From: Dipteronia dyeriana
Taxonomy: Eukaryota; Streptophyta; Magnoliopsida; Sapindales; Sapindaceae
Assembly (NCBI GenBank): GCA_032871835.1
Contig: CM065298.1
Coordinates: 10,155,596-10,219,595 of the forward strand
DNA: 64,000 bases
Reading direction: 5' to 3'
Shown here: piece by piece, positions 58,627 through 64,000 of the stretch
Numbering within the stretch: the stretch's first letter is position 1
Layout: every line of letters starts with the position of its first letter
Made by a program: the position numbers and the translations under genes
Notes under the pieces: model-generated
What the model saw: the letters and a program-made list of their open reading frames with translations, nothing else
Told to the model about the DNA's origin: nothing
The model's database searches: none

Positions 58627-60308
58627 AGTTCAAACCCATTAAACAAAGAAGGTGCCACTTTAACACTGAAAGAAATGTTACAGTTTAGGATGAGATGGAC
58701 AAACTTACCCAGGCGGGCTTCATACGAGAAGCACGTTATCCCGAGTGGATTGCCAACGTAGTCATGGTAACAAGGCAAATGGAAAATGGTGCATATGTGT
58801 AGATTACACCGACCTCAACCGAGCATGCCCGAAGGACGGCTTCCCTCTACCAAAAATTGATCAGCTGGTCGATTCTACCTCCAGAAACAAGCTCATGAGC
58901 TTCATGGACACATTTTCAGAGTACAATCAAATTATGATGTACCCCGTTGACCAGGAAAATACCAGTTTCATCACAACGCAAGGCTTGTACTGCTATAAGG
59001 TGATGCCTTTCGGGCCCAAGAATGCTAGAGCTACTTATTAGTGGCTAGTCAATCGGTTGTTCAAGACCGAAATCAGAAGTTCAATGGAGGTGTATATCGA
59101 CGACGTGATCACCAAGTCTTCAACCTCAAAAGGCCACCTGGATGACCTTCATAGAACCTTATTATCCTAAAGGAAAACCAGATGAGGTTGAACCCTTCCA
59201 AATACTCTTTTGGGGTAACTGTGGGGAAGTTTCTGGGCTTCTAGGTTCATGAGAGAGGCATAAAGGCTAACCCGAAAAAGATCATGGCTATCCTGGATCT
59301 AGAATCCCCCACATCTCTTAAACAGGTTCAAGCCTTGACCGTATAGGTAGCAACGCTCAATAGGTTCATCTCTTGGTCTACCGATAAGTCTACCATTTTT
59401 CAAAGCTATCAAGCAGGGAAGAAATATGAAATGGGATCAGGAGAATGAACAAGCTTTTCAAGCTTTAAAAATACCTATCAAGCCCTCAACTGCTGGTTAA
59501 GCTAAGTCCTGGAGAAGAGCTTCAAATATACTTGATCGTTTAAGAAACAACCGTAAGTGGGGCTTTGGTCAAGGAATGCGGGGATAGGGTCCAGCGACCT
59601 ATATACTATGTGAGTCATGCTCTAACCAAGCCCGAAAAGAACTATACTCTATTGGAGAAGCTCGCTTATGCCTTGGTGACCTCGGCAAGGAAGCTTCGTC
59701 CCTACTTCCATGCTCATTCAATAGCAGTGGTGACGGACTAACCCCTCCGTCAATTCGTACAAAGGCCGGATGTTTCTGGAAGGTTGGTTCTATGGGCCCT
59801 AGAGCTTACCCAGTTTGATTTAAGGTATAAGCCTAAGATCGCAATAAAAGCCCAGGCACTAGCAGACTTTGTAGTAGAGCTCTCAATACCTTCAGGCCAA
59901 GCAACCCCCACAGTAACAGACGTAACCCCTGAGAGGATTCCAGAATCTGACAACTGGTCGGCAGGTTGTGAGTCGTGGACCATCTACACTGACGGAGCTT
60001 CCGGGCAAGCTGAGGGAGGAGCGGGCATAGTCCTCATCGACCCAGAAGGAACTGAGTGCTGCCACTATTTCAGGTTTGAATTTAAAGTTAGGAACAACGA
60101 GGCGGAGTACGAAGCCCTTCTAGCTGGAATAAAGGCAGCCATAGAACTCGGGGTTGATTACCTGAATGTTAAGAGAGACTCTTCGCTCGTGGTCAACCAA
60201 GTCTCCAGAGATTTTCAAGCAAAAGAGGATAATATAAACGCTTACCTGAAATTGGTTCAACAACTCAAGAGCAGATTTAAGGGATTCAAAATCGAGCAGA
60301 TACCTCGA
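58627..60308 (+). pseudogene. Ty3/gypsy pol fragment: reverse transcriptase and RNase H (broken)
   Basis: Begins within reverse transcriptase: FKPIKQ, EMDKLTQAGFIREARYPEWIANVV, CVDYTDLNRACPKDGFPLPKIDQLVD, YCYKVMPFGPKNARATY followed by a stop (about 59040), and catalytic YIDDVITKS (about 59093-59115). Many stops follow to 59780. The open part 59784-60308 has LTQFDLRYKPKIAIKAQALADFV and an RNase H domain: YTDGAS (Asp), NNEAEYEALLAGI (Glu), KRDSSLVVNQV (Asp). Both ends are cut, on the left by copia F and on the right by the LTR of element C. The motifs fit the Tat-like group of plant gypsy elements. Confidence 0.87.
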
Positions 60309-62034
60309 TGAAACAAATATTATGGTGTGTTTAATTAATCTAGAGGAGGGTGAATAGATTTAAATCAAAATTTACCCAATTTTCGTTAATGGTCAATTAG
60401 ACGAAAATATCCCTAACTAGTCACAATAATATCACAAGTGTAATAAGTGCAAAAATAATAAAGACACTTGGGATATACGTGGAAACTCTCAAAATGGGAA
60501 AAACCATGGGCTGTTAAGTGCGCCACACTCGAACAACGAATCCACTGATGATAGAGGCGTCACAACCTACTCCCGGTATATAACCCACCACCACTACCTA
60601 ATCCCGGTATTAAGTGGACCTAGCCCATTTTGCTTACGCTTGAAACAACCTACTCCCGGATGCAACACAAGACTTACTACTCTTAAATGAAGAGATAAAC
60701 ACCCTATGTGAATATATGATGATATTCAAATAACAAACAAAGATAGGGTACCTTATATGCTTATCTAGGATTATGAGATGGCAATAAATGCAATCCTAGA
60801 TATCAAGAGCTAAATGGCATGTCATAAAACTTAGCTAACTATAGAACAAGCAATCCTACGAAGCTATCATAAAAGCCAAATCAACATATGTTGTCATTAA
60901 GCATGGCAAGGACTATAATGCAATCACTAAATGCAATCAATGAGTCCTAAACAATATCTAAATGCAAAGCATAAAGATTTAGCTAGAAGTTATCAATAAC
61001 AACAATCCTAGTTATCACAACACAACACTCAATCATGTCATCACAACAATCTCTAATTTGTATCTAGAATATGTTATAAGAGCATACAAATAATTAAAGA
61101 GATGGCTTAGCAAGCAAAACACTTAACGTGTAAGAAGATAGTGAAGAACTTTCCAAACAAGATGTGATGAAGCAACCCTATCCATTGATGCACTCAGATG
61201 ATGCAAGATGAAGTTTTTATGCACATGGGAATGCTTTGAGTGATTAAAAATGAGTTCTTAGAAGAGATATTCCTTTGAAATGTGTTCTAAGTAAAATATG
61301 TGATGTTCTGAACTCTTACACGACCTTAAACCAAAGAGTTATATATATAAGAGATCCAAACAAGTGAGGTCGTTTTGGAAAAAAACGTTTCGGCTTCCTC
61401 TGTGTGCGCTGGTGACATGCGCTGGTCGAGTAGCGCACAACCTAATTTTACAATAAGCACTGGATGAGTGGAGCATCCCAGTGGTGCAACACAAGCGTAA
61501 ATCCTCTGGAATGTTTGCGCTGGTGAGGCTACACTAGTCGAGTAGCGCAACACCAGCGCACACCCACTTTTTTTAACTGTGCACGGGTGCAACAGCTCAT
61601 CTCAGTGGTGCAACACATGTGACGATCCACTTGAATGTTGCGCTGGTGAGGTACGTTGGTCGAGTAGCGCACCACCAGCACAAAGCCTATTTTCAACACT
61701 CAAACACACAATTTCAACAAGTTCAAGAGTGATGAAAAATACATCATATTCTAATGTCAAACATGACATAAAACATTTAATTACAAGATGCAAATAAATC
61801 AACAAGAGTAATTTAAATCAAAATGCACACAAGTAAACACTCAACATATAAGAATTAAAGTTATGCATGAATTTGTGAGTGTGTGCAACTATCTCTTCAA
61901 AGTAAGTAAGCACAAGAATTTTACCTTCGGTGTTTCTCCTCTTGAGGTCTTAAGAGCCTAAGTCACCCTTACATAATACCCCAAACATGTGATTTGTTCA
62001 CGAAATAAGCCAATCACCAATTGAGGACTTTACA
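60309..62034 (-). repeat. 3' LTR of element C
   Basis: 1,726 bp. The plus strand reads TGAAACAAATATTATGG to GAGGACTTTACA, the inverse of the LTRs at 4188 and 26981. It includes the GCGCTGGTG / CACCAGCGC block at 61395-61690. Confidence 0.9.
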
Positions 62035-62047
62035 ATCTCTCCCTTTG
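62035..62047 (-). other. Polypurine tract of element C
   Basis: The minus strand reads CCAAAGGGAGAGAT before the TGTAAAGTCC LTR start. Element A has AAAGGGGGAGAT here. Confidence 0.82.
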
Positions 62048-63099
62048 GCTATTTCGTGACAAAACCACCACTCACATTGATCCTTACAAAACAAAATAAA
62101 CACCGGGAAGATATTCTACATTACAAAGAGATAAACATAAAAAAAAACTTCAAATCTTCAATCTCTTGTAGAACTATCAATCCTACACACAAAGCAAGCA
62201 CAAATACACTTTCCAACCAAGTGCATGTGAGATGATTAAGTGAATATAAAACAAAAGCAATTGCATTCACTAATATGAGTATGACATCGTGAGATGCTCA
62301 TGCAATGCTCCCCCTCAAGGGGTTACTCCCCCTACATGTAATCTCCCCCTCAAACAAGTACTACTCCCTTTAAAGCCCAACACATGCTACCACATGCTAC
62401 TGCCCTAACATCACAAAGCTAGGTCAATGTACTCCCCGTTTTTTTCATGATATAGGCAAATAAGAAATCCCCAACCAGGTCACTCAAAGCAAAGAAAGCA
62501 AGGAGCATACAAGATTGTGGCATAATTATATAAGCCACATTTATGCAACTCTATTAATATGGGAGAAACAAGGAGATTTATTTGAAGAAAATGTGTGAAT
62601 CAAAAATGCTTTGCATACAAGACATGATGCATTCAAGTCCAAAAACAATGGTATTTGGCAAAGCAAATGACAAAGGTTTCCAATATAATTCAAACCAATT
62701 TCACCATTTGTCATGAGAGAAGCAAGGATATAGAGTTCTTATAGATATCAAGTTTTAAAGGCACTATATCCAACTTTATAAGCTAACCATGGCATGAGCA
62801 ACTTTGCACCCTATTTGATTTTTCTGGGAGGATACCCATATGATAATAGTCATGTTCAACTAATAAAGAAAAAGAGACATTGATGCAACATTTTAGTCTC
62901 AATAGCTTTTTCACACAATATTTTGCATTCAACAATTGCAATCATCAGTTCAAGATTTATCATTTTTCATTAGCATGTCATTAAAGAATCATTATGCCAT
63001 GGAGATAATTATAGGTCATTCAGTATGTACTTCCTATGTAGATCTCCTAGTCCAAAAATGCATGCTTTAACATAAATATGACATGGATTGTAATCAAAG
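62048..63099 (-). other. 3' non-coding internal region of element C
   Basis: Inverse of the element A sequence between pol and 3' LTR. No reading frame. The match ends at GATTACAATCCATG (inverted) near 63099. Confidence 0.75.
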
Positions 63100-64000
63100 T
63101 GTTGACGGGAAATTTGCTCGGGATGAGAAATCCCTGTTAACACCCTCGAGACCACTACCACGAAAGTGATGGCCGGGGTCGGTACCGTTGGTTCCCGACC
63201 TGTTTAAGAGAGAGATGAGTGGCTGGAATGTAATAACAGTAAGAGGGAATTTTATTATTGATTTATTCAAGATACAAATAGCTCTCTAGTTTGCTCACAG
63301 TCTCTTAAAGGTGTATGGTGGTGGCAACTCGGTGCCTGTCAAATAGTGGAGATGAATGTGACTGTGTTCTGATTCTAGAATTTAGGTCCTCTTTCTATGT
63401 ATAAGTTTGTTGCTTACGATCTTTTTTCTTCTTTTTTTTTTGTCTCTTTTCGTTCTACCATGCTTGGCCTCTCATATATATCGTCCAAGTGGGTTTTTAG
63501 TTCACAGATAATCTACCATGATCTCATGAATCCGTTCCCTCCTTATCGGGCGGGATTCGTCATTTAAATTTAAATTGTTTCCGGATTCGATGTTATCGTT
63601 GACGAAGGTAAGTTTGTTCCCTTATTTGAATTAAACTCTTGACATGCATGCAAGTATTATGTGGAGATGATCCTGTGTGCACTCGTGACATGGATCTTCA
63701 TGGAGGTTATCCTGCCAACTGCCTGTTGCCCCATAGAGTGGGGTAGATCCCTGCTCTGGCTCTGTTCTTAGAAGCTTAAGATGGATTTTCCCTGACCCGT
63801 GGGGGATCGAGGTGCTCTTGTAGACCTTCCTATGAGGTAGCTGGGGTAGTGTGGATTTAGGCGTGATTCTTCCTTTATGCCCAGTAGGGACAGCGGGCTT
63901 CTGAAGAGGTTGGCGGGCTTCTTTCGAATGTCTCTTAAGCTTGGAGACTATCCTTGGCACTCACGGGATGGTTGTAGAGCTTGACCTCAAAGATGAGGTT
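63100..64000. other. Unidentified sequence starting TGTTGACGGG, perhaps an LTR
   Basis: Begins sharply with TGTTGACGGG inside element C, as an inserted LTR would, but no matching CA end, primer site or second copy lies in the window. It is more GC-rich than its neighbours. A possible splice-donor-like GAAGGTAAGT is at about 63604. The longest frame (63960-63631, minus) has no motif I recognise. Confidence 0.4.

Larger units (their letters stand above)
60309..63099 (-). mobile_element. Copia element C (family A), 3' end only, minus strand
   Basis: On the minus strand: 3' non-coding internal region (63099-62048), polypurine tract, 3' LTR (62034-60309). The internal part matches 25913-26980 of element A inverted. 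It is cut at 63099/63100 by another sequence. It entered the RNase H codons of the gypsy fragment, just after EQIPR. Confidence 0.88.

Noticed and set aside
63631..63960. A 109-codon minus-strand frame near the window end
   Set aside because: No motif recognised, and the surrounding sequence looks like LTR or leader DNA. Left as part of the unidentified block.
1..64000. tRNA or rRNA genes
   Set aside because: Only the short tRNA-complementary primer sites of retroelements were seen. No cloverleaf-capable full-length tRNA or rRNA core was recognised by eye.

Overview
This is a transposon-saturated stretch of nuclear DNA from a flowering plant, most likely a eudicot. The evidence is retroelement primer sites complementary to plant initiator tRNA-Met and tRNA-Asp, Ty1/copia, Ty3/gypsy, L1-type LINE, hAT and possibly CACTA elements, and one spliced plant-specific SABATH methyltransferase gene. 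I cannot name the species. Almost every reading frame here is a broken piece of a transposon protein. The one gene that looks intact is the SABATH gene at 49417-52797 (minus strand, four exons).

Layout, left to right. 411-3399: a non-coding LTR element (minus strand) with a tRNA-Asp primer site, inserted in the gag region of copia element A. 3400-28576: element A (plus strand, SIRE-like), broken three ways. The LARD-like element cuts its 5' end. A solo LTR of its own family (4188-5834) sits in the protease active-site codons. A second copia element B (8625-25498, minus strand) sits in its RNase H region. Element B is itself compound: its left side is an LTR / truncated gag / LTR structure, and its reverse transcriptase is split by a 4.7-kb hAT transposon (13647-18318). 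28577-38281: an old L1-type LINE (minus strand), interrupted by element A, by a 5'-truncated copia E (31994-35616, plus) and by an AT-rich block flanked by duplicated ORF1 sequence. 38282-40587: AT-rich intergenic DNA with a short LINE tail and a CACTA-like terminus. 40588-48774: very decayed copia element G (minus).

49417-52797: the SABATH gene, whose third intron holds a LINE tail. Just upstream, a block of gene exon 1 + promoter + copia LTR + copia leader has been duplicated in tandem (52711-54263 and 54274-55855). The second block leads into copia F (54929-58626, plus). F stops abruptly at a Ty3/gypsy fragment (58627-60308), which is followed by the 3' end of a third member of family A (element C, 60309-63099, minus) and then by an unidentified TG-initial sequence running off the window (63100-64000).

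Insertion order inferred from nesting: LINE first; then A and E into the LINE; then the LARD-like element, the solo LTR and B into A; then hAT into B. Target-site duplications support the solo LTR (GGTGC), element B (GTACT) and the hAT (an imperfect 8-bp pair). No RNA genes, CRISPR arrays or prokaryotic features were seen. All boundaries and reading frames were read by eye, without alignment.
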